From assembly GCA_023053685.1 (NCBI GenBank), contig JALIGW010000013.1:20946001-21010000 (forward strand): a stretch of 64,000 nucleotides of DNA, read 5' to 3'. This stretch comes from Diadophis punctatus similis (taxonomy: Eukaryota; Chordata; Lepidosauria; Squamata; Dipsadidae). The notes beneath the pieces were generated by a model, which saw only the letters and a program-made list of their open reading frames with translations, did no database searches and was not told the DNA's origin. This document shows positions 1 through 9,060 of this stretch, in pieces. Within the stretch, counting starts at the first letter, position 1; each line of letters starts with the position of its first letter. Both the position numbers and the translations under genes were made by a program.

Positions 1-369
1 ATAAAAAGAACACCTTTACTGAGAATCAAAGAGCCATTTTCAGTAAATATACACTGCAATTCCCACAATCAATATCATAAGCAAGTTTAGATAAACCAAT
101 TGTTATCATAGATTATAATTTGGAAAACCAATGGTTCTAAGCGATGTTTACCATTTCCTATATTTGTGTGATATGTAGTTACATATGAGGTCTTGAATTC
201 TGCCTACTCTATATTAAATCTCCCTATAGAGTCATTCACCAGCATTAATTAATAGTGCTCTTAGTTCAATTTGTTGTTTGAACTGGTTTAACAATTAACA
301 AATGTTTCAGGATGTATATAGACAGAAATATAAAGAGCTGGTAATTGGAAATGTGAAATATTCTGAAAG
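1..369. other. Unassigned AT-rich sequence
   Basis: I see no gene and no repeat that I recognise. The first bases resemble other short LTR-like stretches in the window, but this is too weak to name. Confidence 0.4.
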
Positions 370-520
370 TAGCAATAGCACTTATATACTGCTCCATAGT
401 GCTTTATAGCCCTCTCTAAGCAGTTTACAGAGACAGAAATTGCCCCCAACAATCTGGATCCTCAATTTTCTGACCTTGGAAGGATGGAAGGTTGAGTCAA
501 AGCCTTGAGCTGATGAGTTA
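370..520 (-). mobile_element. Sauria-type SINE, 5'-truncated
   Basis: Read on the minus strand, this has the SINE body found elsewhere in the window: the GTTGGGGGCAAT core, the CTTAGAGAGGGCTATAAAGC segment and the AGCAATAG-like tail at the low-coordinate end. The tRNA-derived head is missing or decayed beyond about 520. It is more diverged than the copy at 4207-4484, so it is probably older. Sauria SINEs are non-coding and are moved by LINE machinery. Confidence 0.75.
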
Positions 521-1507
521 GAAAAGCTGAAGAAGGATCGGTAGAAAAAAGTCCACACAAAAGTTACTTACCAATACTAAAACTCTTTTATTAGCTGGAT
601 CACAATATTAAAGTGAAGTTTGCATTAAACGGAGTATCTCTGTACAATAAGTACATAATCATTGTACATAAATCAGCATAATAATTTGCTTCTTGGACTG
701 ACATCACTATTACTTTTGTTCTTGAACTATGCTTTTCTTCATGAAAGGCAGCTGTAAAAACTGCAACACTCTGGGAGAATAAGTAAGAAATACAGATAGA
801 TTGCTTATGACATTTAGAAACAAAAAGCAGAACCGCATGGCATGTAAATCTTTATACAACAAATCCAGATTAGAGACACTGGAAAACCTCTAAGTAGCTT
901 CAATATGTACCAGCATGACAGTATAAGGAAAATAGCTAGTAAGATTAGAGAGCTGCTCTTGAAATCTAATAGCTTAGAAAATGCATTGATGGGAGAATGT
1001 GATTTGAGCCAGATACATGTTCCAAGCTCTGGGTCAGAAAAGAATGACTGGAAGATAGCTGGGTTGATGTGCTAAGAATAGGAAAGTAGAAATCTGATGA
1101 TCTGTGAGTTATCACAAAAATCATAACATTATGTTCCTAATAAGTTAGAACCAGAGGTGTGTACAGTACAGAAAAGTATGCTTCGATTTACCTGCTCACA
1201 GAGAAAAAAAACCCATGCTGTACAATTTCTCTTGATTCATTTCAGAATGGAGAATTTCAAAATTTTAACAGGGGTGGTAGTGGTTCCATTATTTATTTAT
1301 ATAAGCAAACACCTGCTCTGCCGCAATCAAAGTAAACTCTGTTTACAGTATATATAAAATAAGAATTAAATATCCATAGTTAGGTTCAATGATCTCATAT
1401 ACAAATGCAACATAGAATTCCCAATACAAAAACCATAAACAATCAGTTTTAACATTTTCTGAAAACCTAGCAAGGATGGGACAACTTTATCTCTGCTTCA
1501 AGGCTGT
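521..1507. other. Unassigned intergenic sequence
   Basis: AT-rich sequence with short reading frames only. A 66-codon frame at 1157-1357 has no recognisable domain and no coding context. Nothing here is supported as a gene. Confidence 0.45.
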
Positions 1508-1515
1508 TCTACATC

Positions 1516-1650
1516 AGGGGTCTCCAACCTTGGCAACTTTACAACTTGTGGACTTCAACTCCCAGTATTTCTCAGCCAGCATGCGTTGGCTGAGGAATTC
1601 TGGGAATTGAAGTCCACAAGTCTTAAAGTTGCCAAGATTGGAGACACCTG
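1516..1650. mobile_element. Palindromic hAT-type MITE, copy 1
   Basis: The element is a near-complete inverted repeat. Its arms carry TTGGCAACTTTA and GGACTTCAACTCCCAG and their complements, with a short centre near 1583. The ends read (C)AGGGGTCTCC and GGAGACACCTG. An 8 bp duplication TCTACATC flanks it at 1508-1515 and 1651-1658, which is typical of hAT transposition. It has no coding capacity and would need a transposase from elsewhere. Related copies lie at 19857 and 55523. Confidence 0.85.
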
Positions 1651-1658
1651 TCTACATC

Positions 1659-1833
1659 ATCAATGCTGCCACAGAAAAGTACTTCAAGACCATCTTGAAG
1701 ACATGGGAGTATAAAAAGATGCTCCCTGGAGATTCTGATAAGTCTGGCTGATACTGGTTGAACCAGGTGGTACTGTAGATACTGGATGCTGAGACATAAA
1801 GGGCTTTATAAGTAAAAACCAGCACCTTAAACC
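1659..1833 (-). mobile_element. L2-like LINE 3' fragment, split by a hAT element
   Basis: The text around GGTTGAACCAGGTGGTACTG and GGGCTTTATAAGTAAAAACC matches my recollection of the 3' part of squamate L2-like LINEs read on the minus strand. The same style of sequence appears at 16795-17280 and in the 54-55 kb region. The fragment appears to resume after the hAT insertion, from 2107 to about 2160. It is non-coding and decayed. The family name is a recognition call, not an alignment. Confidence 0.45.
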
Positions 1834-2098
1834 CAGAGGTGGGTTCCTGCCGGAGCTGCCCAGAGCGCAGCTCCGGTAGGGAGCAGTGGATTGCGCAACT
1901 GCTCCGGAGCCCTCTCTGTTGGTCCATTGCATGCGTCGCCATTTTTTCCTGTGAATTTTTGGCGAGATTTTGCTTCTGCGCATGTGCAGAAGCAAAATCA
2001 CGCGCAGGGGCGTGTGCGCGTAGTGAGCGTGCATGCGCCTGAGGCATGGAGATGCGTGCGCAGTGCACCGGCACCAGTAAGGCAGCAACCCGCCGCTG
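1834..2098. mobile_element. Non-autonomous hAT element (AGGTGGGTTCCTGCC family), copy 1
   Basis: It begins CAGAGGTGGGTTCCTGCC and ends CAACCCGCCGCTG. An exact 8 bp duplication CTTAAACC flanks it at 1826-1833 and 2099-2106. The interior is CpG-rich with repeated TTCTGCGCATGTGCAGAAGC hairpins. The overlapping short reading frames here are by-products of that composition. The closest relative in the window is at 34032-34469. Confidence 0.9.
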
Positions 2099-2364
2099 CT
2101 TAAACCAATCAGTACCCAGTACAGCACTCTCAGAGCTGATATGTTTCCAAAGGTGATTGTCTGTAAGCATATGGACCAATCCAATCAAACCTTGCATTTC
2201 TGTTGCGTGGATGTGAACTTGAGCATAGTTGGGCATGCACATATACACAAGACATTCATACAACTTGGGTGCTCTTTAAGCTTCACTTGCTTTACTTTTG
2301 TAAGCCACACACAGCGACTACCCGTCTGAAGCCCAGTTTCTTCATATAAATCTTTATTATTTTT

Positions 2365-2475
2365 AAGCAACATCATACATACATTTTGCTAGACCAATCC
2401 TTGAATACAGTTTATCTGTCTGGAAGCTGCACTGCATAACAGTCATTAATACAATTGAGCGAGTCCAGAGATATT
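2365..2475 (+). pseudogene. LINE reverse-transcriptase fragment, 5' part (split by an LTR)
   Basis: A plus-strand reading from about 2393 gives ILEYSLSVW and IERVQRYF. This matches the ILEYxxxVW...VQRRF segment near the C-terminus of CR1/L2/jockey-group reverse transcriptases. The reading is cut by a solo LTR at 2476 and resumes at 3181. The clade cannot be fixed by eye. Confidence 0.55.
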
Positions 2476-3180
2476 TGTTCTGACCCAGCTTCCTGACAAA
2501 GGAACACAGCACAACACAGCGTCCGTACAAACCTTGTTTTAATAGTAACGGCTACTAATTGTCTTACTTAGCAGTCGTCCTAAATTCAAATAAAGTATAA
2601 ACCAGTCTTTTCTGTGCAAGGCTGTTAATTAGTCTTCTTAACAGTCAGCAATAGTCCAAGCAAAAGAACACAAGTCTGACGAAGAGTCTTTCAGATAACA
2701 GCAGATAATCCTTAATGTTTTTAGCAAAACGCCCAGGAACAATTTGCAGGCAACTTGATGATTTCAAACGGGAGCAGAACAGAGGTTTGACTTCAAAAAC
2801 AAGGACTTGAAATGAATGAAATTGTTTCCTGCAAATTCCTCAGTCGTTTTCATCACTTAAATAGGCTATGGGAGTGGCCAATTATCCACAAGCCTTACTC
2901 CTGAGTAGTCCTTCTCCTCAGGAACCATTCCTGCCTTTTGGCAGCTCTGCGCACACGCACATTGAGAACAGGTTCCTCTTCCTCTTCTTCTTCACTCATG
3001 GCAGCCTCTGGAGGTTCTGAAGGCCCTGGCTGAATCCCTGCCTCTGGCACTGAGCCTTCTCCAGCCTCCTCGCTGTCCGACTCTGGTACCAGCTGCACAG
3101 GCTGCTGGCGAATCACAACAACAGCCTCCTCGCTGTCTGAATCTGCCGCCAGCTGCACAGGCCGCTGGCGGACCACAACA
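2476..3180 (-). mobile_element. Solo LTR (705 bp)
   Basis: On the minus strand it starts TGTTGTGG and ends GTCAGAACA, so it has TG...CA ends within a short TGTT/AACA inverted repeat. The 5 bp sequence ATATT directly flanks both ends (2471-2475 and 3181-3185). A TATTTAAG box lies near 2856-2863 and an ATTAAA-type polyadenylation signal near 2540, both on the minus strand. No internal gag or pol region is present, so this is a solo LTR left by recombination. A 5 bp duplication fits Gypsy-type elements, but the superfamily is not proven. It sits inside a LINE fragment. Confidence 0.85.
2895..3176 (-). CDS. Acidic reading frame carried in the solo LTR
   Basis: A 93-codon frame is open from the first bases of the LTR (GTG start at 3176; a true start may lie outside the LTR). 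It contains two tandem copies of RQxPVQLxxxSDSEEA, then an E-rich run, then a basic tail (RVRRAAKRQEWFLRRRTT). In some LTR retrotransposons the last internal gene runs on into the 3' LTR, and this would fit such a C-terminal tail. As a solo LTR it has no upstream gene left. I recognise no domain and do not claim that it is expressed. Confidence 0.4.
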   Translation of the reverse strand: MVRQRPVQLAADSDSEEAVVVIRQQPVQLVPESDSEEAGEGSVPEAGIQPGPSEPPEAAMSEEEEEEEPVLNVRVRRAAKRQEWFLRRRTTQE

Positions 3181-3685
3181 ATATTTCACGAGAAGAATCC
3201 TCCACTCCTCTGCTCGCAACAAAATACCTTATACCACCAAACTTGAAATTTTAGGCTTAGACAACTTAGAACTCTGATACGACCTAAGTGTAGCACATAA
3301 AATTATCTGCTACAATGTCCTACCTGTCAATGAATACTTCAGCTTCAACCACAACAATACACGAGCACACAATAGATACAAACGTATGGCAAACCGCTCC
3401 AAGCTTGATTGCAGAAAATATGACTAAAATTGTCAATGCCTGGAATGCACTACCTGACACTGTGGTTTCTTCCCCAAACCCCCACAACTTTAACCTTAGA
3501 CTGTCTATTGTCGACCTCACCCCATTCCTAAGAGGGCGTGCATAAGCTCAGTAGCGTGCCTACCGTCCCTGTCCTAATATTTCCTTTTATTCGTATCCAT
3601 TTCTTGTATTCATAATCATGTTTATACATATCTGTTATCTAATACATGCTTGATGAAATAAATAAAATAAATAAATAAACATTCC
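3181..3685 (+). pseudogene. LINE ORF2 C-terminus and 3' UTR
   Basis: This resumes the LINE reading that was interrupted at 2475. It shows a typical non-LTR C-terminal pattern, with VNAWNALPDTVV near 3432 and a stop at 3543-3545. The 3' UTR follows and contains GTGCCTACCGTCCCTGTCC, ending in (AAAT)n near 3655-3680. Frame breaks near 3240-3430 show that it is decayed. The same 3' UTR is present on the minus strand at 54955-55148. It belongs to the CR1/L2/jockey supergroup; I cannot name the clade. Confidence 0.65.
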
Positions 3686-4206
3686 TAGCAATTGGACAGC
3701 AATAGCATGAAGATTGAAGATGGGGTAAAATACTGTAGTCTTTTCTTCTCTTTGGGTTGTGCAATTGGCCAGAATATTGTTTTCATGCTGAATGTAAAAG
3801 TATGCTAGGAACCCATGAAGCCTCAGAGTACCTGTTTGACTCAGCAGGATCCTGGATGGGGTCCAAATATATCATAGTTGGGCATACATATAAATACACT
3901 AGTCAGGGTGCTAGAACGGAGGAAGGGTGGAGAGCTATGGGAGAGCTGTGGAATGAATCCCACTGCTACTCAGAAAATGCAGAGACATAAAATTAGGCAG
4001 CTGTTGACAAACCTGACCAGATCTGAGCACCATTTTCCAAAATGGGAGATGATCTACCTCCTTACATTTCCTCTGGGCTACTCATGTAGCCCATAAGGCA
4101 ACATTCTGCACAACTTACAAAGCCAAGAAAGAGCACATCCATGGCAATGGGCAGCTTCCTTCTGTAAGCTAAAACAGTATATTTAGGCCTGACAAGGAGC
4201 ATCCAA
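3686..4206. other. Unassigned sequence
   Basis: No gene or known repeat recognised. Two overlapping short frames of about 75 codons have no domain-like features. Confidence 0.4.
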
Positions 4207-4484
4207 AGCAATAGCAATAGCAATAGCAATAGCAATAGCAATAGCAATAGCAATAGCACTTAGACTTATATACCACTTCATAGCTTTACAGCCCTCTCTA
4301 AGCGGTTTACAGAGTCAGGATATTGCCCCCAACAATCTGGGTCCTCATTTTACCGACCTCAGAAGGATGGAAGGCTGAGTCAACCTTGAGCCTGGTGAGA
4401 TTTGAACAGCTGAACTGCTGAACTAGCAGTCAGCTGGAGTAGCCTGCAGTAGCTGCATTTAACCACTGTGCCACCTCGGCTCCT
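4207..4484 (-). mobile_element. Full-length Sauria-type SINE
   Basis: On the minus strand it runs from a tRNA-like head (GCCGAGGTGGCACAGTGG near 4462-4480, an A-box-like start) through a B-box-like GTTCAAATCTC near 4401 to the GTTGGGGGCAATAT core. It ends in a (AGCAAT)n tail at 4207-4257. The head points to RNA polymerase III transcription. It is one of two copies here in which the tRNA head can be followed. The poly-leucine frame over the tail is an artefact. Confidence 0.9.
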
Positions 4485-4797
4485 AGCCAGAAATGACCCC
4501 CTGGTTGCTGCTGTTAAGGAAAGATCATCTGCTGAACAATCCAGCAGCTTTTCCTGTGGGGTCATACTCTTCCACAACCTACACTAAAGAAGCCAAAAGC
4601 ATCAGGGTAAATTGCTACCGAGAGTCCTCATAGATCCTCCTGCATTATTTCAGTGAGTTATGTATGTATGCATGCATATAAGTATGTATGTATATTTCTG
4701 GCTTATTCCAATCCTGAGAGGTAATGCAGTGTCCAGTCAGAGAAACTAAAGCAAGATGGCAAATGTGGATACACATATCCATGTACACATCCTTGTA
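4485..4797. other. Unassigned sequence before a microsatellite
   Basis: No gene recognised. A short TATG-rich patch sits near 4660-4695. Confidence 0.4.
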
Positions 4798-4961
<164 letters not shown>

Positions 4962-5208
4962 ATTTCATCTAGAACACTGTATTTTTTGGATTTCATCTGA
5001 ATCCAATCTGAAATTGTTCCAGATTGAAGACAGAGCGAAGCATGTGGAGCGTGCAGTATCTGAAAGCAATTGTTCTGTGCACGGAGTAATTTGTGCACAG
5101 AGAGGTTTGAACATTACCAGTTAGGAATACATTTGCATATCTTAATATGGAGACTGGTGAGGGGGGAGCATATCTCAGCCTTGTATTCAGCTGACCTCAA
5201 GCATTGTA

Positions 5209-5432
5209 TCTGTGGAGATTCTCAGTCATCCAGGTTGTGGTTGTCCCAAAGGTGCTTTTTCAAAAGGCAACTGGACTTTGTTTTTCCTTGAAGACATTTC
5301 ACTTCTCATCCAAGAAGTTTCTTCAGTTCTGAAGAACTGACGTTCAGAACTGAGAAAGGTTCTTGGATGAGAAGTGAAACATCTTCAAGGAAAGCAAAGT
5401 CTAGTTACCTTTTGAAAAAGTACCTTTGGGAA
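5209..5432. mobile_element. Palindromic Penelope-type repeat with hammerhead-like motif
   Basis: Two arms face each other. Each arm carries CTTGGATGAGAAGTGAAA, then TCTTCAAGGAAA, and then (A/T)CCTTTTGAAAAAG. A 13 bp direct duplication CTCAAGCATTGTA flanks the unit at 5196-5208 and 5433-5445, so it is a discrete insertion. On the minus strand, near 5290-5325, CTGAAGA is followed by a 6 bp stem (ACTTCT/AGAAGT) and GAAATGTC, which resembles a hammerhead ribozyme core. Penelope-like elements are known to carry hammerhead motifs and to insert as inverted copies with variable duplications. The Penelope assignment is inference. Confidence 0.55.
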
Positions 5433-5445
5433 CTCAAGCATTGTA

Positions 5446-7985
5446 GTGATGCACAATAAAACCTTTAATGTAGTGTTGCCTTGACTCCTTTCCAAAAAAT
5501 GTCTTTGACTGAGGAGAGCAGATTTTTTTTTGCATGTCTCCTACTCTTTGGTTTCTGATTGCAGAGACTGACTCCCAATGCTCAGAACACACATGCTGCA
5601 GTGGGATTGCAGTGCAGAGCTTCAGCGGGCCAGCTTTGCTTCCCGCTGGGGATGCCTCGCCCAACAGACTGTAGTGTGGAAGGATTCCCGATTTAAAAGA
5701 TTGTCTGGTTCCTCATCAGTTGTCTTGTAAAGTGCTATGGTAGCAAGATGTACTTTTTATAAATGTAAAAAAAAATAAAGATTGTTTGGACAAATGTAAG
5801 ACTAAGAAATAAATTTATTGAACATGGCTTCAAGTTTAGTTTTGTAATATAATGACTCCTGTGAGAAAGCGATTTTTGTGTACTGGTAATTGTCCTTCCT
5901 GGAAATTTCTTTACCTCTCCCTGCTCTGTTTCATACATATCCGTAATCACATCCACTTGAACATACACATTCACATGTACACAACAGACACTTGCAATAT
6001 AATAAGCATAGCCCATAAAAATGAATGAAGTTGAGAATCCATATGAAAATTTCTGCAGGATTCAATCATTTTCACAGAAATCACTGTGAGATTAATCAAA
6101 ACCAACCAACCACCCAAATTAAGAGAGATCTGAAAATTAAAACAAATCTTTCACAAAAGCAACAACTTTAGCTAAATAAGGAACAACTAAATAAACTGGG
6201 CAATATTGAAAATTGCTGCAATAAAGAGCCAATTGTTATAATACAATTTATTTTTTAAATATAGTTTTGGAGCTTTTGAAAAAATACAATCAGCTTCTAT
6301 ACCTTCATAAACTAATTTGTTCTTAATTTAATATGAACAGATTTTATATACATATATATATAGGAAAGATTGAAAACTTACATTTTTCAGTAAATTACTA
6401 CCAAGGTTCTATCAAGATGCAGAAACACCTGGTCACCTATTAAAATTTAAGATAACTGATGATGATTTCTCTCTTGCACTCTTTCTCTTTTTGCAATTGT
6501 CCAGATTTTACTTACCTGTTGATTTTTGTGAGTAGTACAATAAAGCTGTTTGTCATTTGAATCAGTTTGTTGGAAGACAAACAGCATAGTTATTTCCATG
6601 CTCCAGATCAGAATCCCTGATACACTTCCATAGTAATTAGCCCCATTACATTAAAACATTCAGATCTGCTTTGTTAAAAATTTACAATACAAGAATAGCA
6701 ATGTGAATTTAATGCAAATAAGAAACTGTAGATTTCTAAATTACCTTCAGCCCTTCTTATCCTCTGTTCCTTTCTAATATTCAATTCAAAACCTTTGTTT
6801 CACTTTTATAAAGTAGAAGACAATAATTTTTTCCTCGCAATTAGAAAGATCTCTTTTTGAATAGTCACTAATGGGACATCATTTTGCACATAGAAAAATT
6901 ATCTGTCCGGAATGCTATTAGTCTGCATAATACAACAATTAGTTTCTCCATTTATTATCATGACTTGAAAAACTGGAACTAGTGATTTCAGGAATGAAAG
7001 CATGTTTTAATCAAGTCACAAGTTCAGAAGTCTGAACTTTATTATCGATTAAAAATATGAAAAGGGATTTTCTCAATAAAGCAAACCACATTTCCTTCTT
7101 TCTTTCTTTTTCTTTTATACATTCATTTAGGAATTTAATATGTCTGGATTTTACTTTATATTGTGCTTTCTTTTTATTACTTTATATTACTTTGCTTTGT
7201 TCATAAACTCCATGATATAATTGCCTTTTGCTGGGACAAAGTGTTCTTTGGTAATAATTTGAGACACTGCTCATTTCTCATATTGAAAGAAAAGTTATTA
7301 AAAATGCTTGTAAAGTATGATCCCTTATTATTCTCTTAAGAATTTACTCCTTATGTAAACGTTTTCTTTCTCTACTTCCCAATCTGAAAAAAATAATTTG
7401 GAAACCTGAAAATATAGATGGACATTTAAACAGATGATGGTGACCACATACAAACAAATATTATAAAATTATCTGAGTTATATTGCAAGTTGGGCAGCTA
7501 TAAAAATCAATTTAGTAAATAGACTAATGAACTAATGAACTTTCCTGCATGTTGGTACAAAATGTTACAAAGATCTGCTGTGCACATAGCACTTTGTGAA
7601 GTGTAAGAAAGTAAATCACAGCTAATTTTTTTCCATTAAAAAAAGAAAGAAAACATACAACCCTAACATTTCCAGGTTTCATTTGTCTTATGCTAAGGCC
7701 ATAGAGTCACACGCAGTCACCTAAAAATGTTGGGTTTTGGTCGCCAGAAAACCTTCAAAAGTTGCCAATAAACTAACATTACATATATCTGTGGAATTGT
7801 TATCATGTTACCATTATGGGCTATATGCTAGAGAGTATGATATATATTGCTCTTATTATTTCATTATTTGGTATGTGTGTCTTTTATATTTCAGATCTGC
7901 ATTTGTATTTTTGTTCAACTAAAACAAGAGACTATTTTAGTTTATAATTATATCCATTTTGAAGAAGGTTGTGAGTAACTTTTTG
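5446..7985. other. Unassigned AT-rich intergenic sequence
   Basis: About 2.5 kb without a recognised gene or repeat. Short frames at 5434-5664 and 5735-6016 carry no motif. Old repeats may be present but are beyond recognition by eye. Confidence 0.45.
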
Positions 7986-7988
7986 TTA

Positions 7989-8318
7989 TGGAGATTCTCA
8001 ATCATCTAGGTCAGGGGTGTCAAACTCGCATCAACACAGTGGAGTCACATGATGAATCGGGACTTTCCCCCCCTTCGCTAAACCAGGCGGGGCGGGGCCA
8101 GCACATGACGCATCTGGGCCGTGGGCCGTGAGTTTGACACCCCTGATCTAGGTTATGGTTGTCCTAAAGGTGCTTTTCAAAAGGCTACTGGATTTTCTTG
8201 ATTTTTTCCTTGAAATCGTTTCACTTCTCATCCAAGAAGCTTCTTCCGTAAAACATTTTCAAGGAAAAAACCCAAGAAACTCCAGTTGCCTTTTGAAAAG
8301 CACCTTTGGGACAATGGG
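7989..8318. mobile_element. Palindromic Penelope-type repeat, split by a hAT element
   Basis: It has the same arms as the 5209-5432 element: CTTCTCATCCAAGAAGCTTC on one side and CCTTTTGAAAAGCACCTTTG on the other. It opens with the shared GGAGATTCTCA(A/G)TCAT end. A hAT element (8012-8145) interrupts it and repeats ATCTAGGT on both sides. The flanks TTTTTGTTAT and TTTTTGCTAT may be an aged target duplication. The centre has lost more bases than the copy at 5209. Confidence 0.5.
8012..8145. mobile_element. Non-autonomous hAT element (CAGGGGTGTCAAACT family)
   Basis: The ends are CAGGGGTGTCAAACT and AGTTTGACACCCCTG, a perfect 15 bp inverted repeat. An exact 8 bp duplication ATCTAGGT lies at 8004-8011 and 8146-8153. 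At 134 bp it is too short to code. A related copy is at 42212-42311. Confidence 0.93.
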
Positions 8319-8561
8319 TTTTTTGCTATTTGTTTTCTCACAAGTCCACCCTACATGGTAAAATGCCATTTCATATATTTACATTTCCAACATTGATTAG
8401 AAGTACCTATAATGCATCTTAGATAATTTCTCTGGTGTCATCTGCTACATACACAAATTGTACATAATTTTGTAAGAGTTCTCCCTTAAATTCTAACATA
8501 ATGTGAATTTCAGTCCCTTTAGACACATTCTTTCCCACTGGTCCATCTGTATATTATAATC

Positions 8562-8947
8562 CAGTGATGGCTAACCTTTTCCGGACCGAGTGCTCAAAGC
8601 ATGTGCGTGCGCATGCAAATACATGCGTGTACACCTGAACCCCCCAAAATGCAATGCGTGCGGGGCCACTGCACATGCACCCCACCCCGCCCCTGTGCAT
8701 GCACTCACCCCTGCATTTGCCCCGCCCCCATGAATGCACGTGCCCCCCATGCCCCTGCGCATGCACACGCATCCCCTGCACACGCCCTGCCCCCCACGCA
8801 TGCAAAGCAGAGATTCTAAGACCAGCTGGCTGGCCGGAGGCACACGCACATGTGCGACGGAGCTGAACTGGGGTGACAGCTCGCGTGCCATCAGAGAGGG
8901 CGCTGTGTGCCACCTCTGGTATGCATGCCATAAGTTCACCATCATGG
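8562..8947. mobile_element. Non-autonomous hAT element (CAGTGATGGC family), diverged copy
   Basis: It begins CAGTGATGGCTAACC and ends TTCACCATCATGG. An exact 8 bp duplication TTATAATC lies at 8554-8561 and 8948-8955. The interior is rich in GCATGC and CACCCC runs, which produce several overlapping spurious frames on both strands. Other copies are at 17292, 29675, 53538, 61170 and 63827. Confidence 0.9.
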
Positions 8948-8975
8948 TTATAATCAATTCTTAATCCTTTTTATG

Positions 8976-9050
8976 CCTCCTCCTCCTCCTCCTCCTCCTC
9001 CTCCTCCTCCTCCTCCTCCTCCTCCTCCTCCCCCTCCTCCTCCTCCTCCC
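8976..9050. repeat. (TCC)n microsatellite
   Basis: About 75 bp of CTC/TCC repeats with a few C insertions towards the right end. Confidence 0.97.
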
Positions 9051-9060
9051 CCCACCCAAT

